Positions 32,180-44,200 of a stretch of DNA of 64,000 bases are shown here, one piece after another. Positions within the stretch are counted from its first letter, which is position 1, and every line of letters begins with the position of its first letter. The DNA is taken from NCBI GenBank assembly GCA_950097015.1, contig CATNEN010000001.1, forward strand, positions 12,794,001 through 12,858,000, read 5' to 3'. The position numbers were made by a program, and so were the translations under genes. Under the pieces are notes generated by a model that saw only the letters and a program-made list of their open reading frames with translations, was not told the origin of the DNA and ran no database searches. The stretch is from Macrostomum hystrix. Its lineage: Eukaryota > Platyhelminthes > Macrostomidae.

Positions 32180-32325
32180 AGTTGACGCCCTTGAGGGCCA
32201 ACCTCCAAGGCACAGTGAGAGTGTACACTGCCTGACGATCAGAAAGACAGAGAAGATGTACACTTGGGTGCTCAGAATTCGGAATGGGTCCTCGCTGGCT
32301 GCTTATCTACAATCTGTGTCCTGGC
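32180..32325 (+). mobile_element. SINE-like dispersed element, partial
   Basis: Contains GACGCCCTTGAG.GCCAACCTCCAAGGCACAGTGAGAGTGTACACTGCCTGACGAT (in several words) and CCTCGCTGGCTGC, matching 49485-49635 on the same strand. The tRNA-like head is missing. Confidence 0.6.
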
Positions 32326-32664
32326 ATGAGCAGGTCTCAAAACTTCTAACTTTAATACCACTCCCATTATATTTATACGAAAAATTTCCCTGCCTCTACC
32401 TCTCCAGGTGGTCCCTTCTTGGAAAGTCTCCCTGAAAACTCCAGGTCTGTCTCTCTGTCTCTTCGTCTCTCTCTCACTTCCTCACTCGCCCCTCTCCCTC
32501 TAAATCTCACTTAAAAAAATTATTCCAGTTTTCTCCAGACTCTTTTGCGCTAGACTCAATCCTCTACTCACAGTAGACTCACAAGCAATTGTGAGTAGAG
32601 TGCACTCTAGTGGGAGAGAACGACTCAAAATTCATTTGCGCCAGACTTCTGATTGTGTGAAATC
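32326..32664. other. Linker, no gene seen
   Basis: Contains a short CT-rich stretch at 32440-32510 (CTGTCTCTCTGTCTC...). Nothing else recognised. Confidence 0.5.
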
Positions 32665-33195
32665 CCAGCCTGTCAAATTGGGGATCACACAGAATCCCAG
32701 CCTGTCAAATTGGGGATCACACAGAATCTCAGCCTGTCAAATTGGGGATCACACAGAATCTCAGCCTGTCAAATTGGGGATCACACAGAATCTCAGCCTG
32801 TCAAATTGGGGATCACACAGAATCTCAGCCTGTCAAATTGGGGATCACACAGAATCCCAGCCTGTCAATTTAGGGATAAATACAGAATCTCATCCTGTCA
32901 ATTTAGGGATAAATACAGAATCTCATCCTGTCAATTTAGGGATAAATACAGAATCTCATCCTGTCAATTTAGGGATAAATACAGAATCTCATCCTGTCAA
33001 TATAGGGATAAATACAGAATCTCATCCTGTCAATTTAGGGATAAATACAGGATCTTATCCTGTCAATTTAGGGATAAATACAGAATCTCATCCTGTCAAT
33101 TTAGGGATAAATACTGAATCTCATCCTGTCAATTTAGGGATAAATACAGAATCTTATCTAGTCAATTTAGGGATAAATACAGAATCTCACCCGTT
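32665..33195. repeat. Two-part satellite, 32-bp then 33-bp monomer
   Basis: Six copies of a 32-bp monomer (CAGCCTGTCAAATTGGGGAT then CACACAGAATCT) pass directly into about ten copies of a related 33-bp monomer (CATCCTGTCAATTTAGGGAT then AAATACAGAATCT). The shared CCTGTCAA.TT.GGGAT core shows common origin; each half has homogenised separately. Confidence 0.9.
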
Positions 33196-33844
33196 TTTGT
33201 GTCAGCAGTTCTATTAGGCACGCATAGAAAGGCATAACTCAGTGTCGCATGCTTGGCTATTGTCGCATGCAGTGGCAAAGAGCGTCATCAGTTGATGAAT
33301 AATGGATGAAGGAGAAGCCGATGTGACAGAAAATGCACTTGAATGCGGATGCCTATCTCAATTGAGAAAGCATCTATTGATGACAATGGCTTATTTTGGT
33401 AAAAACAAATTTTACATTTGCTAAGGATGCAGCCATGGTTCTGCTGCAATTCTTAGACTGTTGTCAGAAAAGTTACGAAAACTGTCCATCACTGGCAGAC
33501 AGTGCACACCACTTCCATCTGAACACACCAGCTGTTCCTTAAACAGATGCTTTTGTCGGATTAACTTCTCAAGCTCTGCATTCTGATTTTGTTATTGATT
33601 CTGCCTTACAAATGAAAATATTTGCTCTGTTTTGTTATCCTCTTCATCTGTGGAATTCAAATTGCCCGATTCATCATTCCAGCCTGTCGTTTCTAAGTTT
33701 AACTGCTTTCAGCAGGCAAATTGTTGCGGGAATTTTAACTTTGTGAGAATTTGGGAGAGAAAATGAAAAGGCTTCAGAAAGCCTTCGGGATTTTGAAGAC
33801 AAAGTGTGGGGATTTTATTTTAATTTATCAGTATTATAAGCTAT
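33196..33844. other. Unique AT-rich sequence, no gene seen
   Basis: No convincing ORF or RNA gene. A frame opening at 33751 runs straight into the CT-rich array and is not considered real. Confidence 0.5.
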
Positions 33845-36260
33845 CTACTCTCTCTTCCTCCCTCGCTCGACCCTCTCTCTCCGCCCTCCTTCCACCCTCT
33901 CTCTACCCTCCTTCCAACCTCTCTCCATCCTCCTTCCACCCTCTCTCCACCCTCCTTCCACCCTCTCTCTACTCTCTCTCTACCCTCTTTCTACCTTCTC
34001 TCTACCCTCTCTCTACCCTCTGTCTACCCTCTCTACTCTCTTTCTACCTTCTCTCTACCCTCTCTCCACCCTCTCTCCACCCTCTCTCCACCCTCTCTCC
34101 ACCTTCTCTCTACCATCTCTCTACCCTCTTTCTACCCTCTCTTTACCCTCTCTCCTACCTCTCTCTACCCTCTGTCTACCCTCTCTCCACCCTCTCTCTA
34201 CCTTCTCTCCACCCTCTCTCTACCCTCTCTCCACCCTCTCTCCACTCCCTCTCCACCCTCTCTCCACCCTCTCTCTACCCTCTCTCTACCCTCTGTCTAC
34301 CATCTCTCCACCCTCTCTCTACCTTCTCTCCACCCTCTCTCTACCCTCTGTCTACCTTCTCTCCACCCTCTCTCTACCCTCTGTCTACCCTCCGTCAACC
34401 ATCTCTCCACCCTCTCTCTACCTTCTCCACCCTCTCTCTACCCTTTCTCCTCCCTCTCTCTACCTTCTCCACCCTCTCTCTACCCTCTCTCCACCCTCTC
34501 TCCACCTTCTCTCCACCTTCTCTCCACCCTCTCTCTACCCTCTCTCCACCCTCTCTCCACCTTCTCTCCACCTTCTCTCCACCCTCTCTCTACCCTCTCT
34601 CCACCCTCTCTCCACCTTCTCTCCACCTTCTCTCCACCCTCTCTCTACCCTCTCTCCACCCTCTCTCCACCTTCTCTCCACCTTCTCTCCACCCTCTCTC
34701 TACCCTCTGTCTACCCTCTCTCCACCCTCTATCTACCTTCTCTCCACCCTCTCTCTACCCTCTCTCCACCCTCTCTCCACTCCCTCTCCACCCTCTCTCT
34801 ACCCTCTCTCCACCCTCTCTCCACTCCCTCTCCACCCTCTCTCCACCCTCTCTCTACCCTCTCTCTACCCTCTGTCTACCATCTCTCCACCCTCTCTCTA
34901 CCTTCTCTCCACCCTCTCTCTACCCTCTGTCTACCCTCTCTACTCTCTTTCTACCTTCTCTCTACCCTCTCTCCACCCTCTCTCCACCCTCTCTCCACCC
35001 TCTCTCCACCTTCTCTCTACCATCTCTCTACCCTCTTTCTACCCTCTCTTTACCCTCTCTCCTACCTCTCTCTACCCTCTGTCTACCCTCTCTCCACCCT
35101 CTCTCTACCTTCTCTCCACCCTCTCTCTACCCTCTCTCCACCCTCTCTCCACTCCCTCTCCACCCTCTCTCCACCCTCTCTCTACCCTCTCTCTACCCTC
35201 TGTCTACCATCTCTCCACCCTCTCTCTACCTTCTCTCCACCCTCTCTCTACCCTCTGTCTACCTTCTCTCCACCCTCTCTCTACCCTCTGTCTACCCTCC
35301 GTCAACCATCTCTCCACCCTCTCTCTACCTTCTCCACCCTCTCTCTACCCTTTCTCCACCCTCTCTCTACCTTCTCCACCCTCTCTCTACCCTCTCTCCA
35401 CCCTCTCTCCACCTTCTCTCCACCTTCTCTCCACCCTCTCTCTACCCTCTCTCCACCCTCTCTCCACCTTCTCTCCACCTTCTCTCCACCCTCTCTCTAC
35501 CCTCTCTCCACCCTCTCTCCACCTTCTCTCCACCTTCTCTCCACCCTCTCTCTACCCTCTCTCCACCCTCTCTCCACCTTCTCTCCACCTTCTCTCCACC
35601 CTCTCTCTACCCTCTGTCTACCCTCTCTCCACCCTCTATCTACCTTCTCTCCACCCTCTCTCTACCCTCTCTCCACCCTCTCTCCACTCCCTCTCCACCC
35701 TCTCTCTACCCTCTCTCCACCCTCTCTCCACTCCCTCTCCACCCTCTCTCCACCCTCTCTCTACCCTCTCTCTACCCTCTGTCTACCATCTCTCCACCCT
35801 CTCTCTACCTTCTCTCCACCCTCTCTCTACCCTCTGTCTACCCTCTCTACACCCTCTCTCCACCCTCTGTCTACCCTCTCTCTACCTTCTGTCTACCTTC
35901 TCTCCACCCTCTCTCTACCCTCTGTCTACCCTCTCTCAACCATCTCTCCACCCTCTCTCTACCTTCTCCACCCTCTCTCTACCTTCTCCACCCTCTCTCT
36001 ACCCTCTCTCCACCCTCTCTCTACCTTCTCCACCCTCTCTCTACCCTCTCTCCACCCTCTCTCCACCTTCTCTCCACCTTCTCTCCACCCTCTCTCTACC
36101 CTCTCTCCACCCTCTCTCTACCTTCTCCACCCTCTCTCTACCCTCTCTCCACCCTCTCTCCACCTTCTCTCCACCTTCTCCACCCTCTCTCTACCCTCTC
36201 TCCACCCTCTCTCTACCTTCTCTCCACTCTCTCTTCACCCTCTTTCTACCCTCGCTCCTA
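33845..36260. repeat. 11-bp CT-rich satellite ACCCTCTCTCC
   Basis: About 215 copies of an 11-bp pyrimidine monomer (CTCTCTACCCT/CTCTCCACCCT). A higher-order unit of about 907 bp is visible: the rare strings CCTCCGTCAACC (34388 and 35295) and TCTCTACTCTCTTTC (34030 and 34937) recur at that distance. Such a 2.4-kb polypyrimidine strand could form H-DNA. The 849-residue open frame is an artefact. Confidence 0.95.
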
Positions 36261-36700
36261 TCACGAAAGTCTATCACGTTTGATTTCAACAAAATGCTAA
36301 AGTGTAAAACCTTGAAGACAAGACATGAAAAAACACTCACTTATTCTGATTAGCCCGTAAAAACTGCAAAGTCTTGCTGATTGGACGCACGTCTGTATGT
36401 ACTTTTATCTAGTTGAAAAGATTCCTACAGATGCCAGATCCCTTCAGCAAGCTGGCATTTTATAGACTAGAGCTGTTTTGTTTAAACAAACTGGAATCGT
36501 TACATTTAGTTCCTTGGTAAATTAATTTGTCTTTGTTAAAGTAGATCATTCTGCAAAACTGCTCACCTAAATATTGCCCGGAGAACTGCTAACAGACCAG
36601 GTAATCAGTATTACACAATTTTCTAGTAACTTTACCTTTCAACAAAAGTTTATATTAGAAAATCAAAATCAAAAGCTGTATGACCCAAAAAGCCAATATG
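36261..36700. other. Linker, no gene seen
   Basis: AT-rich unique sequence without a recognisable feature. Confidence 0.5.
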
Positions 36701-37928
36701 ACGAACGATTTGTATGACCTAACAATATGTATGACATACCAATATGTATGACATACCAATATGTATGACCTACCAATCTGTATGACCTACCAATCTGTAT
36801 GACCTACCAATATGTATGACCTACCAATCTGTATGACCTACCAATATGTATGACCTACCAATCTGTATGACCCACCAATCTGTATAACTAACAATCTGCA
36901 TGACCTACCAATCTGTATGACCTACCAATCTGTATGACCTACCAATATGTATGACCTACCAATCTGTATGACCTACCAATCTGTATGACCCAACAATCTG
37001 TATGACCCAACAATCTGTATGACCTACCAATCTGTATGACCCAACAATCTGTATGACCCAACAATCTGTATGACCCAACGAAGTGTATGACGCAACAATC
37101 TGTATGACCCAACAATCTGTATGACCTACCAATCTGTATGACCTACCAATCTGTATGACCTACCAATCTGTATGACCCAGCAATCTGTATGACCCAACAA
37201 TATGTATGACCTACCAATCTGTATGACCTACCAATCTGTATGACCTACCAATCTGTATGACCTACCAATCTGTATGACCTACCAATATGTATGACCTACC
37301 AATCTGTATGACCTACCAATCTGTATGACCCAACAATCTGTATGACCTACCAATCTGTATAACCTACCAATATGTATGACCTACCAATCTGTATGACCTA
37401 CCAATCTGTATGACCTACCAATCTGTATGACCTACCAATATGTATGACCTACCAATCTGTATGACCTACCAATCTGTATGACCCAACAATCTGTATGACC
37501 TACCAATCTGTATGACCTACCAATATGTATGACCTACCAATCTGTATGACCTACCAATCTGTATGACCCAACAATCTGTATGACCCAACAATCTGTATGA
37601 CCTACCAATCTGTATGACCCAACAATATGTATGACCTACCAATCTGTATGACCCAGCAATCTGTATGACCCAGCAATCTGTATGACCTACCAATCTGTAT
37701 GACCTACCAATCTGTATGACCTACCAATATGTATGACCTACCAATCTGTATGACCCAACAATCTGTATGACCCAACGATGTGTATGACCCAACAATCTGT
37801 ATGACCCAACGAAGTGTATGACCCAACAATCTGTATGAGGCAACAATCTGTATGACCCAACAATCTGTATGACCTACCAATCTGTATGACCCAACAATCT
37901 GTATGACCCAACGATGTGTATGACCTAA
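36701..37928. repeat. 17-bp satellite CTGTATGACCTACCAAT
   Basis: About 71 copies with CCTACCAAT/CCCAACAAT and ATATG/ATCTG variants mixed along the array. Confidence 0.95.
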
Positions 37929-38321
37929 TTTATTATTTAAAAATAATTTTACGAAAATAATATTTTGCAAAGACTTGTAAGAAACAGCATGATAAAAAAT
38001 AGGAAAACATTTCGCATAGCAATACTCAGCAATACATGGATGAGTACTTGCTCGCATTAACAGCAGCCCTGACACAGTCTCACAGTTACTCACAACCACT
38101 CTTGTCTCTATCCCGCATCATGAATTTTCGCTGACTGCTTCCGAATCACTGCAGCGACAAGCCTGATTGAATGAAGCCATGGAGATGAGACTGTCGAATT
38201 CTCAAACCCTACTCAGTCTGTGGATAAGCTACTCCAGTGACTTCCCAATCACCTTCTTATTTCATTCCCATCGGCTTTATTATAGAGTATGCGATACTCA
38301 TCATAAATATAATAACCATAA
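37929..38321. other. Linker, no gene seen
   Basis: Unique AT-rich sequence; no feature recognised. Confidence 0.5.
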
Positions 38322-39240
38322 AAAGTTCATTCATTCATTCAGTCATTCATTCATTCATTCATTCATTCATTCATTCATTCATTCATTTAGTCATTCATTC
38401 ATTCATTCATTCATTCATTCATTTAGTCATTCATTCATTCATTCATTCATTCAGTCATTCATTCATTCATTCATTCAGTCATTCATTCATTCATTCATTC
38501 ATTCAGTCATTCATTCATTAATTCATTCGTTCATTCATTCATTCATTCATTCATTCATTCATTCAGTCATTCATTCATTCATTCATTCATTCATTTATTC
38601 ATTCATTCATTCATTCATTCAGTCATTCATTCATTCAGTCATTCATTCATTCATTCATTCATTCATTCATTCATTCATTCATTCAGTCATTCATTCATTC
38701 AGTCATTCATTCATTCATTCATTCATTAATTCATTCATTCATTCATTCAGTCATTCATTCATTCATTCATTCATTCATTCATTCATTCATTCATTCATTC
38801 ATTCATTCAGTCATTCATTCATTCATTCATTCAGTCATTCAGTCATTCACTCATTCAGTCACTCATTCATTTACTCATTAATTCACTCATTCATTCACTC
38901 ATTCACTTATTAATTCAGTCATCCATTCATTCAGTCAGTCAGTCATTCGCTCATTCACTCATTTATTCATTCATTCATTCATTCATTCATTCAGTCATTC
39001 ATTCATTCAGTCATCCATTAATTCAGTCATCCATTAATTCAGTCATCCATTAATTCAGTCATCCATTAATTCAGTCATCCATTAATTCAGTCATGCATTA
39101 ATTCCGTCACTTATTAATTCAGTCATCCATTAATTCAGTCACTTATTAATTCAGTCATCCATTAATTCAGTCATCCATTAATTCAGTCACTTATTAATTC
39201 AGTCATCCATTAATTCAGTCAGTCACTCATTCATTCGTTC
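38322..39240. repeat. TTCA tetranucleotide microsatellite
   Basis: About 900 bp of TTCA units with scattered TTCAGTCA substitutions. Toward the right end it becomes a 16-bp-type unit (CATCCATTAATTCAGT), showing a longer monomer arising inside a microsatellite. Confidence 0.95.
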
Positions 39241-39559
39241 AAATATTTACATACGGTAGCAGAAAATATGTTTCTTTTAAAAGGTTTTGCAATTTCCAGT
39301 CTTCAACTTGAAAGACTTTTTTGTAGCTTTTCCAAGAAATACAAAGCTTAGTTAATCTAGTGAAAATTGCGCAAGCCTAATGTGATACTCTAATTAGTGC
39401 CAGTAACCACTTAAAAGGCTTCCTTTCACTTTAAATCGTTTCAATGTGCTACAGTTTTTCAGCTGTTGGGGAACAGCTTTTCGTGACACAATTTGCTTTT
39501 CCCAGTTAGTCTACTTATATCACTATATCCATTTCCATATATCTACCTGCTTATCTATC
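39241..39559. other. Linker, no gene seen
   Basis: AT-rich unique sequence; no feature recognised. Confidence 0.5.
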
Positions 39560-40535
39560 TACTTATCTTCCCACTTGTCTATCTACAAATCTATCCACAA
39601 ATCTATCTACAAATCTATCTACAAATCTATCCACAAATCTATCTACAAATCTATCCACAAATCTATCTACAAATGTATCTACAAATCTATCCACAAATCT
39701 ATCCACAAATCTATCCACAAATCTATCAACAAATCTATCCACAAATCTATCAACAAATCTATCTACAAATCTATCCACAAATCTATCCACAAATCTATCC
39801 ACAAATCCATCAACAAATCTATCTACAAATCTATCCACAAATCTATCTACAAATGTATCTACAAATCTATCTACAAATCTATCTACAAATGTATCTACAA
39901 ATTTATCCACAAATCTATCCACAAATCTCTCCACAGATCTATCCACAAATCTATCTACAAATCTATTTACAAATCTATCTACAAATCTATCCACAAATCT
40001 ATCTACAAATCTATCCACAAATCTATCTACAAATCTATCTACAAATCTATCTACAAATCTATCCACAAATCTATCTACAAATCTATCCACAAATCTATCC
40101 ACAAATCTATCTACAAATATATCTACAAATCTATCTACAAATCTATCTACAAATCTATCCACAAATCTATCTACAAATCTATCTACAAATCTATCAACAA
40201 ATCTATCCACAAATCTATCAACAAATCTATCTACAAATCTATCCACAAATCTATCCACAAATCTATCTACAAATCTATCCACAAATCTATCCACAAATCT
40301 ATCTACAAATCTATCCACAAATCTATCTACAAATCTATCCACAAATCTATCTACAAATCTATCCACAAATCTATCCACAAATCTATCCACAAATCTATCC
40401 ACAAATCTATCCACAAATCTATCCACAAATCCATCAACAAATCTATCTACAAATCTATCCACAAATCTAACTACAAATCTATCCCCAAATCTATCTACAA
40501 ATCTATCCACAAATCTATAGATAGATAGATAGACA
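39560..40535. repeat. 12-bp satellite AAATCTATCTAC/AAATCTATCCAC
   Basis: About 78 copies, followed by a short AGAT/AGAC run at 40517-40540. Divisible by 3, so open in several frames on both strands; the 325-360-residue frames are artefacts. Confidence 0.95.
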
Positions 40536-41130
40536 GATCTGTGGACCAATACAGCCCACATTTGTCATGGCCACTTTCCGCTAAAATTTGGCGCAGAAAA
40601 CACAGAAACAGGAATGCATCAAGCAGGAGTTAAAAGGTCGCGCGAGAAAAAAATTCCCACGCCGGAGGTAACAAACAGCGTTGGGGGGGGCAAGGCCTCC
40701 AAAAACCTTTCTTTAAAGCCGAACCGAAAAATCCAGTCCGAGTTTTGTCTGACACAGGATTTACCGATCCGTTCAGCCAATCAGCTGACAGTAGGCCGTC
40801 TAGCAGAAGGATTTTTATACTGATCCTCTTTCCCCCCAATTTTCCCAGTGTACTTTCAAATCCGCGCCGTTTCGTCTTCCTCGGAAAACATTCCAGTCGT
40901 TAAACTAGGCTCCCGTATTGCCCGCTCAGGGCCATTTGCCCCGAATTCCGAATACCAGCAAACGCTTTCACTGCCCTCCCTTTCGGCAACAGTCGGACAG
41001 TCAAAGCCTGTGTGGGCGGGTTTGACTGGAATTGTAAAAAATACCGTTTCCAGGAAACAGAAGCAGAGGGACTGACCGGCCAGCGTTAGAAGCTTTCTCG
41101 GCGTCTGTTCCCGCATTTTAAAAGGTGCAA
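40536..41130 (+). promoter_or_regulatory. Probable 5' region of the RhoGEF gene
   Basis: About 600 bp of non-repetitive, moderately GC-rich sequence just before a candidate first coding exon. It probably includes the transcription start and 5' UTR, inferred from position. A TTTTTATACTG string at 40811 could be TATA-like, but this is weak. Confidence 0.35.
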
Positions 41131-41297
41131 ATGGCCACAGAAAGAGGAGACTGCGAGAGAGACAGGACAGCAGCAACATTCAGTATCTCTCCGAAGGGCC
41201 TGGAACAGAAACAGCAGCAGCAGCAACAAGAAACATCAGCACATTCAACAGCCTCTGCATCGAAGGCATTGCAGACTGAAGATTTCTCAATTGAAAG
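41131..41297 (+). CDS. RhoGEF candidate exon 1
   Basis: ATG at 41131 opens a 55-codon frame (MATERGDCERDR, a Q-run KQQQQQQE, then TSAHSTASASKALQ). It ends at donor AAAG|GTGAGA, with a stop just inside the intron. It leaves phase 2, matching the next candidate exon. Low-complexity composition fits the rest of the N-terminal region. No family homology can be claimed, so it could be an unrelated open stretch. Confidence 0.45.
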
Positions 41298-44200
41298 GTG
41301 AGAACAATCAGCATTGTTCTAAGGAATAATTTTAATCTAATTTCATCATCTCAGATCTTATCAGGCATTCCTTCTCGAGCTAATGACCTTATAATAAGCC
41401 TAAACCGATTGGCTCAAAAAGCATTACTGAACTTATCTTACATTTATTTTCTGACCATCCCAAAATATTAATGGGTTAAATCTGAATGACCCTTCACTCA
41501 ATCTGAATGACTCTTCACTCAAACTGAATGACCCTTCACTCAATCTGAATGACCCTTCACTCAATCTGAATGACCCTTCACTCAATCTGAATGACCCTTC
41601 ACTCAATCTGAATGACCCTTCAGTCAATCTGAATGACCCTTCACTCAATCTGAATGACTCTTCACTCAACCTGAATGACCCTTCACTCAACCTGAATGAC
41701 CCTTCACTCAACCTGAATGACCCTTCACTCAACCTGAATGACTCTTCACTCAATCATCTGAATGACTCTTCACTCACTCTGAATGACCCTTCACTCAATC
41801 TGAATGACCCTTCACTCAATCTGAATGACCCTTCACTCAATCTGAATGACCCATCACTCAATCTGAATGACCCTTCACTCAATCTGAATGACTCTTCACT
41901 CAACCTGAATGACCCTTCACTCAACCTGAATGACCCTTCACTCAATCTGAATGACCCTTCACCCAATCTGAATGACCCTTCACTCAATCTGAATGACCCT
42001 TCACTCAATCATCTGAATAATCATTCAATCAATCTGAATGACCCTTCACTCAATCTGATGACCCTTCACTCAATCTGAATGACCCTTCACCCAATCTGAA
42101 TGACCCTTCACTCAATCTGAATGACCCTTCACTCAATCATCTGAATAATCATTCAATCAATCTGAATGACCCTTCACTCAATCTGAATGACCCTTCACTC
42201 AATCTGAATGACCCTTCACTCAACCTGAATGACCCTTCACTCAATCTGAATGACCCTTCACCCAATCTGAATGACCCTTCACCCAATCTGAATGACCCTT
42301 CACCCAATCTGAATGACCCTTCACCCAATCTGAATGACTCTTCACTCAATCTGAATGAATCTTCACCCAATCTGAATGACCCTTCACCCAATCTGAATGA
42401 CCCTTCACTCAATCTGAATGACCCTTCACTCAATCTGAATGACCCTTCACTCAATCTGAATGACCCTTCACTCAACCTGAATGACCCTTCACTCAATCTG
42501 AATGACCCTTCACCAAATCTGAATGACCCTTCACTCAACCTGAATGACCCTTCACTCAATCTGAATGAATCTTCACCCAATCTGAATGACTCTTCACTCA
42601 ATCTGAATGAATCTTCACCCAATCTGAATGAATCTTCACCCAATCTGAATGAATCTTCACCCAATCTGAATGAATCTTCACCCAATCTGAATGACCCTTC
42701 ACCCAATCTGAATGACCCTTCACTCAATCTGAATGACCCTTCACTCAATCTGAATGACCCTTCACTCAATCTGAATGACCCTTCACTCAACCTGAATGAC
42801 CCTTCACTCAATCTGAATGACCCTTCACCCAATCTGAATGACCCTTCACCCAATCTGAATGACCCTTCACTCAATCTGAATGACCCTTCACTCAACCTGA
42901 ATGACCCTTCACTCAATCTGAATGACCCTTCACCCAATCTAAATGACCCTTCACTCACTCTGAATGACCCTTCACTCAATCTGAATGACCCTTCACTCAA
43001 TCTGAATGACCCTTCACCCAATCTGAATGACCCTTCACCCAATCTGAATGACTCTTCACCCAATCTGAATGACCCTTCACCCAATCCGAATGAACCTTCA
43101 CCCAATCCGAATGAACCTTCACCCAATCTGAATGAACCTTCACCCAATCCGAATGAACCTTCACCCAATCTGAATGACCCTTCACTCAATCTGAATGACC
43201 CTTCACTCAACCTGAATGACCCTTCACTCAATCTGAATGACCCTTCACCCAATCTGAATGACCCTTCACTCAATCTGAATGACTCTTCACCCAATCTGAA
43301 TGACCCTTCACCCAATCCGAATGAACCTTCACCCAATCCGAATGAACCTTCACCCAATCTAAATGAACCTTCACCCAATCCGAATGAACCTTCACCCAAT
43401 CTGAATGACCCTTCACTCAATCTGAATGACCCTTCACCCAATCTGAATGACCCTTCACCCAATCTGAATGACCCTTCACCCAATCTGAATGACCCTTCAC
43501 CCAATCATCTGAATGACCCTTCACTCAATCTGAATGACCCTTCACTCAATCTGAATGACCCTTCACTCAATCTGAATGACCCTTCACTCAATCTGAATGA
43601 CCCTTCACTCAATCTGAATGAATCTTCACCCAATCTGAATGACCCTTCACCCAATCTGAATGACTCTTCACTCAATCTGAATGAATCTTCACCCAATCTG
43701 AATGACCCTTCACTCAATCTGAATGACCCTTCACTCAATCTGAATGACCCTTCACTCAATCTGAATGACCCTTCACTCAATCTGAATGACCCTTCACTCA
43801 ATCTGAATGACCCTTCACTCAACCTGAATGACCCTTCACTCAATCTGAATGACCCTTCACCCAATCTGAATGACCCTTCACTCAATCTGAATGACCCTTC
43901 ACTCAATCATCTGAATAATCATTCAATCAATCTGAATGACCCTTCACTCAATCTGAATGACCCTTCACTCAATCTGAATGACCTTCACTCAACCTGAATG
44001 ACCCTTCACTCAATCTGAATGACCCTTCACCCAATCTGAATGACCCTTCACCCAATCTGAATGACCCTTCACTCAATCTGAATGACTCTTCACTGAATCT
44101 GAATGACCCTTCACTCAATCTGAATGACCCTTCACTCAATCTGAATGACCCTTCACTCAATCTGAATGACCCTTCACTCAATCTGAATGACCCTTCACTC

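Noticed and set aside
31333-32208. Proline/tyrosine-rich minus-strand frames
   Set aside because: 16-bp satellite read with a 48-bp period in three frames at once; no independent support.
33751-36300. 849-residue Ser-Pro-Leu-rich open frame
   Set aside because: Produced by the 11-bp CT-rich satellite (33-bp coding period). Composition follows the DNA, not a protein family.
39446-40561. 360- and 332-residue repeat proteins on opposite strands
   Set aside because: 12-bp satellite artefacts.
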